Shown: positions 11,957-24,920, numbered from the stretch's first letter. The stretch: 64,000 bases of DNA from Rotaria socialis (GCA_905331475.1 CAJNYU010003162.1:130226-194225); one strand, 5' to 3'. Numbers and translations: made by a program. Notes: a model not told the origin generated them from the sequence alone.

Positions 11957-14950
11957 ATGTTACCGATTCATTCAATTATCGTGGCAAGCATTTTCATTTC
12001 AATTATTTCTTGCCAAACAATTTATGAATTGTTAGACTCATTTAGATTCTTAAATGAAGGTACAATATCAAGTTCTGATATTTATGAATATCAATATGAA
12101 TTTTCAGCCTATACAGAACCAGAAAATGTAACACGAGAAAATTTTGCATGGGTAGAAGAATCTGTCCGACCGTATTTATATCAAACCGATCCAACAGAAC
12201 CCTTACAATGTAATTCAAATCCATTGTTATCAGGTACTGATTTACCCGGTGCTGATTTTCTATCAATAATACCATCGTCAGCTGATGCATCTCATTGTGT
12301 TACATTATGCTGTACATATATTTCATGTGTTGCATGGTCTTATGCGTCTTTAGCACCAGCAGATTTTAATGGCTGTAAAAAACAACAGCCATGCTGCTAT
12401 TTAAAAACATATATACCAGCTTCTTCACATGATCCAAATATTATTTCTGCAATCATGAATCGCACATATCCATACAATCATCCTCCAACTGGGCTACGAT
12501 CAGCTGTACCATTAGGTGGCATAACAACAGGTTCGATCGAATTACGTGGTGATGGAACATTTCATGAATGGACAGTTGAAAATCAATCGCCAGCTGCTGG
12601 AGCTAAATTTGGTGTTGTTGATGATGCATTATTAGCGATTAGATTAAAAAATTTAGAATCAAATGAAACTCATACTCGGTTAATACGTACACATCCAAAT
12701 CATTATTTTAAAGGTATAGATACCATAAAATATCATGGATCATATCCTGTCAGTAAATTAGAGTTGATCGATAGTACATTAATAGCTAATATGGATCTAT
12801 ATGCATATTCAACACTTAAAGTAGGTGATTTAAATCGTTCAATGACACCAGCTATTATTTTTTCATTAAATATTGAAAACCCAAATGATTATTCTATTTC
12901 TGTTGATTTTATGTTTAATGTACCATTATCGGTTCAAATCGATCAAACAAGACTTTCTAAAAATGTAATACGACAAATAACTACTAATACATATGCTGAA
13001 TGTTTATCATTTTGTGATCAAAATAACTTGTGTGCTTCTTGGAACTGGTTCATAACTGACAATCAAAATACATGTTTATTATATAGTGATATTGGAAATA
13101 ATGTTTATCTAAATGGTCATGTCAGTGGTGTACGTGGGCAATGGACATATAATCAAACTGGTCCATTAGTATTAAATCGTCCAGGAAAAATGACTGCTAA
13201 TGGTCAATATCTATTATGGCCAATGCTATCATCGGATCAAACAATGACAGCAACTATTGATAATGATATTAATAATTTACTAAGTAATTTTTCAACAAAT
13301 GGTGGATGGTTTCAACAAACCGAAATAGAAGGATCTGCTGCTGCAAATGGTGCTGTTTCTATTTCAACAAAATTGCAACCAGGTGAAAAAAAGACTGCAT
13401 CAATACTATTTGCTTGGTATTTTCCACATCATTATTGGCTAGATTTACCATTAGATAATTATTACTCTTTATTGTTTAATAATGTAACAGATGTTGGAAA
13501 ATCCCTAGGAATAGATAAAACCGATGGTCAATTGAAAATAATTGTAAAAGATATATTAACATTACATAATATTTATTTCAATTCTAGTTTACCGGATTAT
13601 TTAGTTGATTCATTAATAAATAGCGTTTCTCATATGCGTAGTGCGATGTATTTTTCTAATGGGGACTGGCGACAATGGGAAGCATACGATTGTAATGATG
13701 TTGATAGTGTACATAATGATCATCAACGTCACATACCGTATATTTTATATTTTCCTGAAACCGAAAAAATTAAAATGTATACATGGGCAAAATATCAACA
13801 AGCCGATGGTATGATACAAGAAACATTTTCAGTTGGTTGTATGGGTGATACAGCTCCATATGATCAACATGGTGGAAGAAATATGGGAGATGTGACAACA
13901 ATATTTATATTAGAAACATTAGAATTATATCGTTGGACAAATGATTTTACTTTTCTAAAAGATATGTATCCGCATGTAGTAGCAGGTATACAATGGCAAT
14001 TAAGTGTGTCAACTCAATTAGGTTTACCAGAACATTTAGAATGTACTTATGATATACCAAATATGAGTCAATATCCAACAACAACATTTAATTCATTCAT
14101 GCATTTAGCTGCATTACGTGCATGTATGGAATTATCTTATATTATGAATGATACAGTAACATATGGGAAATGTTCTAAATCGTTTATTATTGCTATTAAA
14201 CAAATCAATCAATTATTATGGTACAATGATAGTATAGATACAGGTTATTTCTTAGCTTATACAGGTGGGCAAGGTGAAAAAGCGATATTTACAGATGCAT
14301 TGTATGGTCAAGTATTAGCATTTACATATGGATTAGGTCCTTTATATAATATATCAATAATGAAAAAACATCTAGAAAGTGAAGTAAGATTAGCAGATAC
14401 ACCATATGGATTACGTATGTTAACTGGACGAGAACCATTAACAAATCCACAAGATAATTCTATATGGATGGGTGCATCACAAGATTGGTCTGTGTTAAAT
14501 TTATGGTTTAATATGGATTTCAATAGTGCATTAATACAATCGGAAAAGGGTTTAAATAATGTAAGAATAACATTAAATGATCAATGGAATATACATGGTC
14601 TGTATGCAGCTGATGGTTATGGCATTGGAGGAAAACCGTGGATAACATCCCATTATGGTTTTCATATGGTCTTATGGCATTTACCATTTGCAATTACAGG
14701 TCAATATACGGATTTATCGAGAGGTATATTATTATTTTCACCGAAATTGCGACCACCTTTTATTTTACCTGCACTTATTCCCAATACCTTGGGATCAATA
14801 AGTGCAACTCCGCTACTAAATGGTCAATCATCTTATACATTTTCATTAACAATTGGAAGTTTATCCTTAAATATACTTGCTATTAATAATGTGAAACATC
14901 CAGGAAGTGTTAATTTAACAGCTGGTCAATCGGTACAATGGATCGGATAA
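11957..14950 (+). CDS. Secreted GH116-type glycosidase (DUF608/GBA2-like) with PAN-like inserts, 997 aa
   Basis: A single 2,994-nt frame with no intron, starting with a signal peptide (residues 1-19, ending ISCQ). The N-terminal GH116 domain is recognised by [17 protein letters not shown]; the catalytic (alpha/alpha)6 region contains [22 protein letters not shown] and the CTYD motif. By pattern match to characterised GH116 enzymes, E575 (in QWEAYDCND) is the likely nucleophile and D699 (in CTYDI) the likely acid/base. These would make it a retaining beta-glucosidase or glucosylceramidase-like enzyme acting outside the cell or in the secretory path. Two Cys-rich segments (about 85-150 and 340-380) look like PAN/apple modules inserted around the N-terminal domain. 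Animal GBA2 is not secreted and lacks these. The lack of introns contrasts with every long gene nearby. The substrate is unknown. Confidence 0.85.
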   Translation: MLPIHSIIVASIFISIISCQTIYELLDSFRFLNEGTISSSDIYEYQYEFSAYTEPENVTRENFAWVEESVRPYLYQTDPTEPLQCNSNPLLSGTDLPGADFLSIIPSSADASHCVTLCCTYISCVAWSYASLAPADFNGCKKQQPCCYLKTYIPASSHDPNIISAIMNRTYPYNHPPTGLRSAVPLGGITTGSIELRGDGTFHEWTVENQSPAAGAKFGVVDDALLAIRLKNLESNETHTRLIRTHPNHYFKGIDTIKYHGSYPVSKLELIDSTLIANMDLYAYSTLKVGDLNRSMTPAIIFSLNIENPNDYSISVDFMFNVPLSVQIDQTRLSKNVIRQITTNTYAECLSFCDQNNLCASWNWFITDNQNTCLLYSDIGNNVYLNGHVSGVRGQWTYNQTGPLVLNRPGKMTANGQYLLWPMLSSDQTMTATIDNDINNLLSNFSTNGGWFQQTEIEGSAAANGAVSISTKLQPGEKKTASILFAWYFPHHYWLDLPLDNYYSLLFNNVTDVGKSLGIDKTDGQLKIIVKDILTLHNIYFNSSLPDYLVDSLINSVSHMRSAMYFSNGDWRQWEAYDCNDVDSVHNDHQRHIPYILYFPETEKIKMYTWAKYQQADGMIQETFSVGCMGDTAPYDQHGGRNMGDVTTIFILETLELYRWTNDFTFLKDMYPHVVAGIQWQLSVSTQLGLPEHLECTYDIPNMSQYPTTTFNSFMHLAALRACMELSYIMNDTVTYGKCSKSFIIAIKQINQLLWYNDSIDTGYFLAYTGGQGEKAIFTDALYGQVLAFTYGLGPLYNISIMKKHLESEVRLADTPYGLRMLTGREPLTNPQDNSIWMGASQDWSVLNLWFNMDFNSALIQSEKGLNNVRITLNDQWNIHGLYAADGYGIGGKPWITSHYGFHMVLWHLPFAITGQYTDLSRGILLFSPKLRPPFILPALIPNTLGSISATPLLNGQSSYTFSLTIGSLSLNILAINNVKHPGSVNLTAGQSVQWIG

Positions 14951-15670
14951 TATATTAATCATGATCGGCATTCATTATGACTAGAATTCTAGAAAAAATG
15001 TTCTCCTTTCTACTCTAAAGCGACTTTCTAAATTTGTATTAAGCAGTCTATTGTTTCCTTTATGTTGACTATAGTAATATAAAATTGAACGTTGAAAAGA
15101 TAGAAATGTAACACATATGGATTATTTATTAAGAATTTGTCGTTTAATAAAAAATAAGTTAACAGAACATTTTGTCAATTTTTTTTGTACTTAGTTAAAT
15201 ATTTCCGATCAAAAGAAATGTATTTTTTGATGTAATCAATATTTTAGTTAGTGTACAATATTGAAAAGACATTAAATAGAACAATCACTAAAATTATAAT
15301 TTTTTTCTGACGTAACATTCACAGATGATAAATTTAACTTAACAAACGTATGAAGTTATGGTATAAAATAATTTGAATCAAAAAGAAAATATTGAACTTG
15401 CTAGCATCATTCAAATAAAACAAGAAACAAATCGTAAAAAAGGTTGTTAAAATTAATTTTTTCATTTCAAACAATAATATACTTTCTTTCCCGAAGTATA
15501 AAAATGTCGATAAAAAATAGGACGAGAATACAGTATATATAACTCTAGTATTAAACTAAGAAAACTAAAATAATTCATAGAAATAAAACAATCTAGTCTA
15601 ATCCAAATCATTGATGACAGAAATTATTATTATCATCCCAATTTGGTAATAGGACAATAGATGTTATTGC
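14951..15670. other. 3' flank of the glycosidase gene
   Basis: AT-rich sequence with AATAAA-like signals at about 15145-15150 and beyond; presumably the 3' UTR and polyadenylation region. No gene. Confidence 0.45.
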
Positions 15671-17526
15671 CTCACAAGGGAAGGTCCCTGTGTGTTTCTC
15701 TGGGATTTCAATCAAACCTATGTGGGTTTGTGAAGTCAAGTGCTGTTATCTCAAATATAGTAAAATTAGCAGTTGACATTAATCCGTTGAAAAATTTGGA
15801 ATAAAAACATTTTTAGTTTAGAACTCTGAGGAGGACCACAGATGGATTTTTTACACTAAACAAAGTTCACAAAAAAAAATAAAAATTCTGGTATGTCACC
15901 TTAGTTTTTAATGCTGATTCCAAATATGTTATTGGTTTTCACTCATGGTGTATTTGTGTCACCGAAAGTTGCGAATTATATGTTAAAAAAGTAGAAAATG
16001 ATATCTTAACATTAATATTTCGCGAAGTCTATAAATCGCGAATCTTTTAGGAATTTAAAAATGCATGACTTTATAACATTTCAAAAGCTCTATCGACTGA
16101 TATACGGAGAACTTCATGCATCGAATGATTTGGCCCTCTATCGACCATCAAACCACTGGTAGAACAGAACTTTCATTTCGGTTACCATTACCACCGATCG
16201 ACAATCAAATGATAGATAAGAGACATGAATAAACTGTTGTTGTTAAACTTGTGTTAAAATGAATCTATCTAGAATTCTATACTTCATTCAATCAAAGTAG
16301 CACGAAATCAATATGACATGATTGTGAAAAGGTATCAGCAAACTATCTCGTAGTTTTCACCATTGTCAGTTTAGAATGTTGTTAATATCTATGATGTTTC
16401 TGAAAACATGATTACTCTCTTGAATTGTTTAATGTGAGTTCGTGGAAGAGAATAGGAAAGCCTTCTATCTACAACGTTTACACTATTAGCAGAAAATCCT
16501 AAGAAAGCTTATAACAATAATCTGTGATTTGTTACTAGTCGTCTGGATATATGAATAGAACCGCGTGACAAAAACACAAAAAAAAGTCAACTCGCCCGCA
16601 AGACTAAAGATATGCACATTTTGATTGTGTTAAATACATGTATTTCTATAAACAAACCGGCATCCTTTCTTTCTTTCTTTCTTTCTTTCTTTAATCATCT
16701 ATTTTGTCACTGTCACCCATGCAAATATCTCCACTTTATCAAATAGAAAATGCGTATACCTCAGAAAATATCTTATTATTGACATTCTCTTACTTTCTAC
16801 GACGCGTCTTCATTACTCTTTCTTTAGCATCCACAAGGTTTTCTAGTAGCCGATATGGATTGAGTGATTTCAGAATCGAATCTTACACTGCGCACATCAA
16901 CACTATGCATCATTTCATAGCACATTGAATTCTACATAGATTCATTTTAACATGAGCTTATCGAGAAAAATGTATTTATATCTTTTATTTGCTATTTTAT
17001 TGCCAATCGGCGATAAGCTATATGAAAATTCTGCTCTACCAGTGGTTTGATGGTCGATAGAGGACCAAATCATTCGGTTCACGTAATTCTTCGTATATCA
17101 GTCGATAGAGCTTTTGAAATGTTATAAAGTCATGCATTTTTAAATTCCTAAAAGATTCGCGATTTATAGACTTCGCGAAATATTAATGTTAAGATATCAT
17201 TTTCTACTTTTTTAACATATAATTCGCAACTTTCGGTGACACAAATACACCATGAGTGAAAACCAATAACATATTTGGAATCAGCATTAAAAACTAAGGT
17301 GACATACCAGAATTTTTATTTTTTTTGTGAACTTTGTTTAGTGTAAAAAATTCATCTGTGATCCTCCTCAGGGTTCTAAACTAAAAATGTTTTTATTCCA
17401 AATTTTTCTACGGATTAATCTCAACCGCTAATTTTACTATATTTGAGACATCAACACTTGACTTCACAAATCCACATAGGTTTGATTGAAATTTCAGAGA
17501 AACACACAGGGACCTTCTCTTGTGAG
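15671..17526. mobile_element. 1.86-kb element with ~505-bp terminal inverted repeats
   Basis: The left arm (15671-16176) and right arm (17022-17526) are inverted copies of each other over about 505 bp, with only scattered differences and one short rearranged stretch near the inner end. The arms begin CTCACAAG and end CTTGTGAG. Landmarks found in both arms are AAGGTCCCTGTGTGTTTCTC, TTTGTGTCACCGAAAGTTGC, CGCGAAGTCTATAAATCGCG and CTCTATCGACC. The 845-bp centre carries a (CTTT)7 microsatellite and no recognisable protein. This is the structure of a non-autonomous foldback or long-TIR DNA transposon. No matching target-site duplication was seen directly outside the ends. Confidence 0.85.
16665..16692. 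repeat. (CTTT)7 microsatellite
   Basis: Seven uninterrupted CTTT units in the centre of the long-TIR element. Confidence 0.95.
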
Positions 17527-18617
17527 AGAATTTACTAAAATGTTTTTCAATCTCCTTAATAAAAGATGAGAAACTAATTAAAATTAAAAAATTCTTTTTC
17601 TTAAATAAGAAATAATAATATAGTTCTACTCTCCAATCTAATATATTCTTTGTTTGATAATTAATGGAAGCTATATGCTTCTTTATGATATCATAATTCA
17701 AAAAAGAAATAATGTTTTAGACATATTATTTTTCATGTTTGCTAATTTTTATAAAACAAACCACATAAAACGATTAGTTATCGTTAACACTCGCACGATT
17801 TGTTTTTTAAATCTTTAATTTATTTTCTTCTCAGAGAAATAAGCATCTTCTTTATGAAACACATTCCAAATTTTTCTTAGACACTTAAATAAATTATTGT
17901 CTGGCGTCTTCTTTTTTTGTTCTAATTGATACTAATGATGGGTATGATCGTATGAAAGTGTTGGAATATTTATTCTTCATTTCCTAAATAATCATAGGAG
18001 AGAAGCACACACGACGATAATATTAATCAAACTCTAGATTCAACTGAAATATAAAGGTCTGCTGATGTTCTGTTCAATCAATAATGCAGTCATCATGACC
18101 CAAAAGATCATCATCATCATCAGTAAAAATAATTTATGAGAATGAAATATCCAGTAAGACACCATGGGAAATGAAAGTATGGCGAACTTGTCGCAACATA
18201 TATTTCTTTCATGATTGGGTGCTATCACCAAACGATTAGGAAGTATACTAAAAACGGAATATTATTCTCCTCCCATTTATTTTTATCATTTCTGCATGAA
18301 TAATCAATTTCTCTTATTTTCGATGAAATATTAGTTTTTTTTCATATAAAATTTTGGATTAAAAACACGCAGGAATCTCTAATTTTGAAAGCGCAAAAAG
18401 GTTACTATGCTTTGTTTCTTTTTTATATTTATATTGCGGATCGAGATAATGGAATAGAAGTAATTGAATACTAATTGTGCGAAGCATATCGGAATGAAAC
18501 TACAACATTCTTTATTTTTTTCTCTCTCACACACACATACACATATAAATATAAAGACCAAGAACGAACGAGTACAACACGTAATATGAGAAAAATAGAA
18601 AGTACTATTTGCATGGC
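17527..18617. other. Intergenic region
   Basis: AT-rich sequence between the long-TIR element and the 3' end of the Ser-rich gene. It holds a (TCA)n-like stretch near 18107-18121 and an (AC)n-like stretch near 18529-18542. No gene supported. Confidence 0.45.
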
Positions 18618-19160
18618 TCACTGGGCAACAGTTCCATGTTCGAGTAATACTTCGTGTCCATCGTTTGTAAGATGTGCTGTCGAGTTCGGATCATCAGCCA
18701 ATTTGATTAGATCGACTATTTCACCTTTTTCATAGGGTATTTCCAAAAAACTATCACTTTGTTTTAATGATGGTGATCGAACTGGTGATGTCTCTTTGCC
18801 GAAGATACTTGGAGAAGACGTACGAATTGATGAAGTTTCGTCGGGATCCGATGCTGATAATTGTTGCGATAGATGATTGGAAAAATCAGTTACGGGTGTA
18901 TTCAAAATGATTGACGAAGGATCAGCATCAATTGAAAAACGTTTGGCAATCGGATGAACAGGATGATGACGATCAAAACTTGACTGAGTCGAAAGAATTT
19001 TTGTTAATTTTTTTGTTGTTGTGTCACTTGCAGACGAATTATCAGTAGACGAAAATACTGAATCAGTTGGAGATGGATCAGAATGATTTGTATCACTGGT
19101 CAACTTTTCTTCAGGAAAGATCAAAGTTGGTGCTGCAGAGGAAGAGGAAGAAGACGCCAT
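18618..19160 (-). CDS. Serine-rich orphan protein, 180 aa
   Basis: Single-exon frame starting MASSSSSSAAP and ending EHGTVAQ. About a quarter of the residues are Ser or Thr, with several SP/TP sites (for example PSPTD, SSPS, TSPVRSPS), so it looks like a disordered phosphoprotein. The last 40 residues (GEIVDLIKLADDPN...) are more ordered and could be a short helix. A splice acceptor (AG at 19074 is not used; the one at 19174-19175 is) lies 13 nt upstream of the ATG, which supports transcription and this start. A candidate 5' UTR donor GAG/GTAAAT occurs near 19447 on the same strand, so this may instead be an ordinary UTR intron. I do not recognise the family. Confidence 0.55.
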   Translation of the reverse strand: MASSSSSSAAPTLIFPEEKLTSDTNHSDPSPTDSVFSSTDNSSASDTTTKKLTKILSTQSSFDRHHPVHPIAKRFSIDADPSSIILNTPVTDFSNHLSQQLSASDPDETSSIRTSSPSIFGKETSPVRSPSLKQSDSFLEIPYEKGEIVDLIKLADDPNSTAHLTNDGHEVLLEHGTVAQ

Positions 19161-20441
19161 CGAAAATGTTCTTCTACAAAGAAAAGATACTAATTAATTG
19201 ACTTTTTAATGAAAAATAAAGATCGATTCATTTTTCCAATAAATACTTTGATAGCTCTTATTGAATCAATTGATGCATGAAGAGTATGAAAAATGTCTCT
19301 TGCACTATATTGTTTCTCATTTCAATTTAAGCGAATTAAAATGAAACTGTATTTCAACCATACTGAATGCTGTAACTTAGGAATGTAAAAGTAAACAAAT
19401 TGACTTACGATTCTACGAATGAAGCTATGTTATAACACAATTTACCTCGATGTTACTAGTTCTGACATGTTTTTTCTTTGGCGTAAATATTGGTGAACCA
19501 GTAAACGAGAAAAAAAACGTCAGAACAGAGACAACAAAAACGACAACGTCACTGCTCTCTATAGCTGACGTATGCGCAAGTCTGTATAGAGAACACGAAA
19601 GAGAATGATAAACAGAGAACCAGCAAGGACGCAGATCGATGACGACAAGACAAGGGTAGTAATAGTAAAAGAAAAAGAATGCAAAGGAAAACAGATGAAA
19701 GGCAAAAAATGCTTGAGCAAGAAAATATAATACAATAATCATGATGAGAACACATTTGTAAGACCGACGACGATAATTGCTGTTTTCCGCGACTTTCTTC
19801 CACTATTCTCTTCACTTTCAATAGGAAAAGAATTACGGGTTAGAGAGGAAAATAGTCGATGGACGAAGCAAAAACGTCTGATGAGAAACGATGAAAGAGA
19901 AAAAAAAAATATGTGCACGTTCGATATGAATCCATATGTTCATGAACTTTGCTTACAAGCGAAAAATATATTTGAGGCGTCTTCGTAGATTAGAAATGGC
20001 ATTTTAGAAAAGATTTTGATAAGCTTTCGACGAACTAACTCAAACAAACATGTACAACGAGAAGAGAAGATAAAATCTTTTTTTTTCTCTCTCAATCACT
20101 CAGATAGAAAAAAGAAAATGGCATATAATAACTTCAGAAAATGCGAGAAAAAGAGTTAGAAACTATTTCATTGACTTATATTTCCTAAAGAAAAGTCATA
20201 CGCTGACAACTATGAAGGGAGCTAAGAGTTTCATCGAATTAGCGCGTAAGATATCAAGAGAAAATAGCATGTAAGACCTTGAGTATCATTAAAAAGTCTG
20301 CATGATTATCCAGTTCTATTTTTATCATATATCGACCAAAGATTATTGTAGATGACAAATGAGTTTCAATTTGCTTACCTACTCAACATGCTCACAATTT
20401 AGCTAAATTAGTTCGATGAATTCAAGAAAGCGTCTGTTTGT
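19161..20441. other. Upstream region of the Ser-rich gene
   Basis: Non-coding. It contains the probable 5' UTR splice signals of the Ser-rich gene. Purine-rich stretches (19800-20160) produce long antisense hydrophobic frames that I consider spurious. Confidence 0.4.
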
Positions 20442-21039
20442 TAGGGATGTCACATTTCAATTTAAAAGAAAATTAAATCGAGAAATAAATTTTCAAAAAT
20501 TTAAATTTAAAATAAATCAAATTGTTGTTAAACGAAAAGGTAAATTTAACTAAATTTAAATTAAATTGCTTGAAATTCAAATTAGTTCAGTTTTTAAAAC
20601 TAGCAGAAAAACGTAGTTTTTGATTTGATTGCTACTATTTAAAGTCAAATTTTAGTATGCTTCCTGTTTTCTAAAGTTAAAGCTAGTCATTCTTCTACGA
20701 ATTGTGCCATTAAATATATTTTTATGAGTATCCCGGTATTTTGAAGAAGAAAGATGACGGATTCTGCATAATTTGTAGAGACATTTTGACTATTATGAAC
20801 AAATATTAACCTAGAATACTAGGTCTTTCTCTTATTTAGTATTTACTACTGTTAAAGTCACGTATTTTCCTCAGAGCAATGATGTGCATCCACCCAAACA
20901 ATTTATTAAATTTAAATGATTTTTCAGTCCAAAAATTTAAATTTATTTTAAATTTAACTTGATAGAATTCAATTTAAAATTAAATTAACTTTTCGCGAAG
21001 TTAAATTTAAATAAAATAAGCTGTAAATTGATACCCCTA
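20442..21039. mobile_element. hAT-like MITE with 8-bp target-site duplication
   Basis: The ends are TAGGGATGTCA (left) and, inverted, TAGGGGTATCA (right), typical of hAT superfamily termini. They are flanked by CTGTTTGT (20434-20441) and CTGTTTGC (21040-21047), a 7-of-8 match with the 8-bp duplication hAT elements make. The subterminal regions (20450-20600 and 20900-21025) are filled with AAATTTAAA-type motifs in both orientations. The centre has no intact frame. A short stretch at about 20750-20815 could be read as a decayed C-x2-C finger, but this is speculative. Confidence 0.78.
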
Positions 21040-21047
21040 CTGTTTGC

Positions 21048-21936
21048 TATACCGATTTCTATTTTTAAACAAAATAGCTGATCTAATGGAACTTTATTTC
21101 CGAATCAATCTACCCGGATTATTTTTAAAAAACAGCATCCTTTTACACCGCGTACAAGCGTAAATACCTACGCAAAGACAAAAAAAATGAAAAGAAAAAG
21201 AAAGAAGAGAGAACGAGAGCAAACAAGACAACGATACTACAAAATAAAGACTAGTGGAGTATACAGTCCTACATGAATTTTGGTTAACATCACAACATAA
21301 CAATTATATCATAGATTTTTTTGTAATTGCAGATGTATTTTAATAAAAAAAATAATGTGATAAAAAACATATAAGAGTTTAAAGGATTCTTGCCAGCGCA
21401 TTACTAATATTAGCCAAATAAAAAAGTAAACAATATAAAATAAATGATTCATAGGAAGAAAAAGAAGATAGGCGAAGAAAGATTTACATCTATACGAACA
21501 CAAGCGAAAAAGAATCTACGAAATAGGAGATGTACTACACAGACTACGCTTCTATGAGTGCAGATCGAAGCGAGGCCTGACAAAAAAATGTCATGTTGTG
21601 GTAAAATTCAAAATGTATCGTTCAATTTGTCAATTATCGTCCATAAATTTTTTCTTCTTTTGACGATTACTTCAGACAAACCAGTGTAACAGCCTCTCTC
21701 TCTCTCTCTCTTTCTTTCTTTATATCCATGCTTGAAAAACTCTCAAACAATGATTCACCATTATATAGGATTGGATAATTCCACGAACCGTTAGAAATCA
21801 TCAATACTGTATGTAATCTAGTAAAGTAGAGGTACTGCCAAACAACAAAAATAAATGTAATAGAAAAATGGCGTTTTAAAGCAGCTGAAATGTGAAATCG
21901 AGATCTCATCAATATTTCATTAATAATAGATAGATC
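21048..21936. other. Upstream region of ZSWIM2
   Basis: Non-coding AT-rich sequence containing a (CT)n run near 21692-21712. The promoter of ZSWIM2 should lie here; no clear TATA or other element was identified. Confidence 0.4.
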
Positions 21937-24578
21937 ATGTCTCGCAGTATGCCTTATCGTCTGGAATGTCCTGAAAAATGTCTGCAAACGCAAGATGATG
22001 CACTCAATTCAACCTTCTTCATCTTAAGACAAACAGGTCCAACCGCTTTTGTCATTAAAGAAGATGATGAACGAATATTTAAAGTATTTAAAATAAATAG
22101 AAATTGTTTATTTATTCATGCCATATCAATTAGGTATTTTTGGGTGATCAACATCAATGCAGTTGTAATGCATTTCAACGAGATCGAGAATTATGCAAGC
22201 ATCTTTGTTGGCTTCTATTAAAACGATTCCGTGTACCAAGAACGAATCCAAGTAATACATAATATTTAAAAGATATCCTTTTACTTATGCATGTAAATAT
22301 ACGTTTAGTGTTGTGGCAAAAAGGTCTTGTCGAACGAGAAATAAACGAACTTCTACGTGGTTTAGCACGCGAGGATGAAAGAAATAAAACAAATCATAAC
22401 AATAAAAAAAAAGTAAAATTTTCTTCATTTTACTTTGTAGTTTTATTCTCTAAACTGTAGGAAAAACGAATTAAAAAAGAACTTTGATTTTAATACTTAT
22501 TGCTATGATCTTAAAAGATGTTTTATATTTACACTAGAACTAAAGAGAGATGTTTGTAAGCAGCATAATTCGACAATATCAACAGTCAGGTACTTATGAT
22601 TTTTATCAATCAAAATCCATGAAGTTCAAATTGATGCTTCGAGAAAGGATACGATTGATTATCATATCATATCCTGAATAGTCGATCAGCCGAGATTGCA
22701 TATAGATTTGATCGAATTCTATAGAAATCTGCTTCCCTTTATTGAAATTGCGAAGATGATGAGTTTTGATATCATTTTAACTTTGCTACTATCAAAAACA
22801 ATATATTCTAAGTTCTTCTCTATAATTTTTTGTATAACAAACAAATCAAAACATTTTCTAAAGATAATGAAGAAATCTATTTATTTTTACGTTACAGAAT
22901 GATGCTGGAAATGATGGTGAAGATGATGTTGAACAACGTTCAATTGGCGAAAATGATGTATGTCCTATATGTCAAGAAGAATTTTTAATTAAGAAATTAC
23001 CTATTACTTATTGCCGGTTTGACAAAAATTTCGAACTAGTATAGCACATTAATCAAACATTTATTTGTTTTTTGTTTAGACACGGATGTGGCAATAATGT
23101 TCATGTTAAATGTATGAAAGTATGGTTGGATCATCAAGTATCGACAGGTGAAAAAACTGTTAAATGCCCATTATGTCGAGAAACATTTGGTACTCCAGAA
23201 CAATTGAAACAAGAATTTCGGTAGAAGCGATTCTAGTTTGCTATTGATGTTTCCTTTTGAAAAACTTGATATTATCTATTTTTAGCACAAGTGGAGCTCA
23301 ACAAGCAGAAAAAACATCCATTCATTTGAGTTATTCATGCAATCGTTGTCGTGCATGTCCAATTACTGGCAAATGTTATAAATGCACTACATGTCATGAT
23401 TATTTTTTATGTCAAACATGTTTCAATTTAAATATACATAATGAACATCAATTTGATTATCGAGAAGTAAAAATTAAAACAGAATAACAATGAATTTGAC
23501 TTTTATTTCTTTGACTTAATAAATACATTGGATTTTATTTAGAAATCATTTCAACGCTGGAAATTAGCAATACGAGAACACTTAACTGCCTTACCTAATG
23601 CTCTTCATCAAATGTTAGGGAATAGAGAAATTACAGAAAATGATTATGATATTCTTCTTCAACTTGAAAAGTAATTTATTAATTGACACATTTGTGTCAT
23701 CGTTTTTCTTTTATTTTCTTTTAATTCTCGTTACCAAGCGCTCAAACTACTGCAATAATGGGTATACCAGAAAATATTGTTAAATCTATGCCAACTGAGC
23801 GTGTTCATGAACGAAGTCGTTTATTACAACATGGTGAACAATGTCGTATATGTTTAAGATCATATCAAGTAGGTGAACGTGTTCGACGTTTACGTTGTCG
23901 ACATAAATTTCATATTGACTGTATTGGTAAGTTAAAAAGGATAAAATAAGATAATTTCTATTTATGTTTAATATTTTATTAGACGGCTGGCTTTTGCATA
24001 GTCATCCAACATGTCCTATTGATGGTCAACTTGTATGGAGTGCTGAAATGGATAATGAACAAAGAGAAGCAAAACGGTAAGTTTTTTAGGAAAAAAGAAA
24101 AAAACGAAGTTTTTCTTTTCATTAAATTTTAAATCAAGTTCATTACCTATTTTATAGTTCTGCTCTCGCTGCTAATCGACATTCGACAAAACATTGTTCT
24201 ACTTCTGGCTCATCTTTACTCTCAGTTGATATGGGTCTATCTGTTACTCCTTATCATATACGACCACTTCATATGCAAACAAATACTGATTTAAATCAAC
24301 GATTTCGACGTCTTCATATGCGTGCGCCACTACGTCCATTAATAGCAACAACAACCAATGAATTTTCATCCGCTCTTGAAATAAATGCTCATAGCATAGG
24401 TAATCGACAATTATCATCAAATGATAATGAACGACGACAATCATCACTACCATCACCGCCTCTATTAGAAAGAGAAGAAATTCGACGAGTAAATCTTGAA
24501 CTTAATCAACATTTTACATTACCACCAACTATTGTTGGTCGTCGTTTACTAGAACGTAGGCGATCAAACGCTAAATAA
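21937..24578 (+). CDS. ZSWIM2: E3 ubiquitin-protein ligase ZSWIM2 (SWIM, RING, ZZ, RING)
   Basis: Ten exons: 21937-22083, 22134-22251, 22309-22412, 22898-23016, 23080-23220, 23286-23466, 23543-23670, 23739-23926, 23983-24076 and 24158-24578. Together they make 546 aa in one frame. Domain order is that of animal ZSWIM2: a SWIM finger (C58, C60, C70, H72), then RING 1 (CPICQEEF ... HGCGNNVHVKCM ... CPLC). Next come a ZZ finger (CNRCRACPITGKCYKC ... C..C) and a second RING (CRICLRSY ... CRHKFHIDCI ... CPIDGQ). The mammalian enzyme is testis-enriched and promotes Fas-dependent apoptosis signalling with UbcH5-type E2s; the role in rotifers is unknown. Intron 3 (485 nt) is far longer than the others (50-75 nt). 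A poly(A) signal lies at 24830-24835. Confidence 0.94.
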
Positions 24579-24829
24579 TATATTTCTTCGCAGTTTTTGT
24601 TTAATGTGTACGACATTCATTTTATTATTTTTTTTGGTTATTAAGTTTGTTTTTATCCTTTCGAATATTACACATTTTCTATTTTGAAAAATATGAAATG
24701 CTCATAGAATTCAGATGAATCGGTACAAAATCTCATAGAAATAAATCGATTGAACTATATTCGTCTACTTCGATTTTAAGAGAAGATAGAAGTCTTTATT
24801 GAAAATACTGATTATTATAACAATGATTC

Positions 24830-24835
24830 AATAAA
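24830..24835 (+). promoter_or_regulatory. Poly(A) signal AATAAA, probable for ZSWIM2
   Basis: Canonical AATAAA hexamer about 250 nt after the ZSWIM2 stop codon and before the convergent gene. Assignment is by position only. Confidence 0.5.
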
Positions 24836-24920
24836 CGGAAACATAGTTTTAGTTTTCATCGTCTTACTCTAGTTTCTATTCGTATATTCAAAACAAACAA
24901 AAAACATTATTTCTGGCATT

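Noticed and set aside
16704..16928. 74-codon frame inside the long-TIR element
   Set aside because: No transposase motif or homology; it is probably chance.
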